DNA from: CAMYLR01 sp041577935
GTDB lineage: Bacteria; Gemmatimonadota; Gemmatimonadetes; JACCXV01; JAHWKZ01
Reading direction: 5' to 3'
Assembly (NCBI GenBank): GCA_041577935.1
Contig: JBFGIA010000065.1
Coordinates: 1-14,050, forward strand
DNA length: 14,050 nt
Shown here: positions 13,932 through 14,050 of the stretch, in pieces
Numbering within the stretch: position 1 is the stretch's first letter
Layout: each line of letters opens with the position of its first letter
The notes under the pieces: model-generated
What the model saw: the letters and a program-made list of their open reading frames with translations, nothing else
Told to the model about the DNA's origin: nothing
The model's database searches: none
Translations under genes and position numbers: made by a program

Positions 13932-14050
13932 TCGGTTCGACCACCGGCGCCATTACCGCTGTCGGGATCGGGTTGGCCATCCGACATGCTCACGATCGCA
14001 TCCCGCACGTCAGCGGCGATCTCGCGGTAGAGCCGGTTGTTCGGAAGCCG
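13928..14050 (-). CDS. C-terminal 40 residues of an unidentified protein, cut by window edge
   Basis: Open minus-strand frame entering from the right edge and stopping at 13930-13928, with the stop overlapping the HAD start as ATGA. The visible residues begin RLPNNRLYREIAADVRDAI, a likely amphipathic helix, and end in a Gly/Asp/Pro-rich tail. That is too little to name a family. The tight overlap says it belongs to the same operon as the HAD phosphatase. Confidence 0.7.
   Translation of the reverse strand, partial: RLPNNRLYREIAADVRDAIVSMSDGQPDPDSGNGAGGRTE

Noticed and set aside
1..14050. CRISPR, tRNA, rRNA, insertion sequences, toxin-antitoxin or phage defence genes
   Set aside because: No spaced direct repeats, tRNA cloverleaf, transposase motifs or small paired genes were seen. 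Almost all sequence is accounted for by housekeeping-type or metabolic genes.

Overview
This window most likely comes from the chromosome of a GC-rich, LPS-making (diderm) bacterium. A lipid-A-disaccharide synthase gene argues for an outer membrane. The sigma factor at the left edge, with its region 2 to 4 wording and a C-terminus ending in LESF plus two residues, looks to me most like the short primary sigma factors of Gemmatimonadota. That placement is from memory and was not tested by a search. Genes are tightly packed: intergenic gaps are at most about 105 bp, many stop and start codons overlap, and GTG starts are common. I see no tRNA, rRNA, CRISPR array, transposase or phage gene.

Layout, left to right. 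(1) 1-719, plus: end of a primary sigma-70 factor. (2) 822-2563, plus: an arginase/agmatinase-fold ureohydrolase with substituted active-site histidines, joined by a GTGA stop/start overlap to a secreted protein with an Ig-like C-terminus. (3) 2572-4383, minus: a short DUF255/YyaL-SPATA20-type thioredoxin-fold protein, convergent with (2). (4) 4488-5801, plus: glutamate dehydrogenase, divergent from (3) across about 104 bp that holds an overlapping two-way -10 element. (5) 5830-8539, minus: DoxX-family membrane protein, then a double-length FAD-dependent thymidylate synthase (ThyX), then a membrane-anchored proline-rich protein. A recognisable promoter lies upstream of doxX. (6) 8645 to beyond 14050, minus: an unidentified C-terminus, a HAD phosphatase, a zinc-type MDR dehydrogenase, a nickel-racemase-like (LarA/DUF2088) protein, a kappa-GST/2-hydroxychromene-2-carboxylate isomerase-like protein, and LpxB. 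Most of these neighbours overlap or lie less than 10 bp apart.

Regions 1 to 4 look like core or nitrogen metabolism: ureohydrolase and glutamate dehydrogenase both handle amino nitrogen, although they are separate transcription units. Region 6 is the best candidate for an undescribed pathway. It combines a phosphatase, an alcohol/polyol-type dehydrogenase and a LarA homologue that keeps the nickel-pincer lysine and nickel-ligand histidine but appears to lack one catalytic histidine and the usual substrate arginine. LpxB at the distal end may only share the transcript. A second point of interest is the tandem ThyX, whose signature motif seems divided between its two halves.
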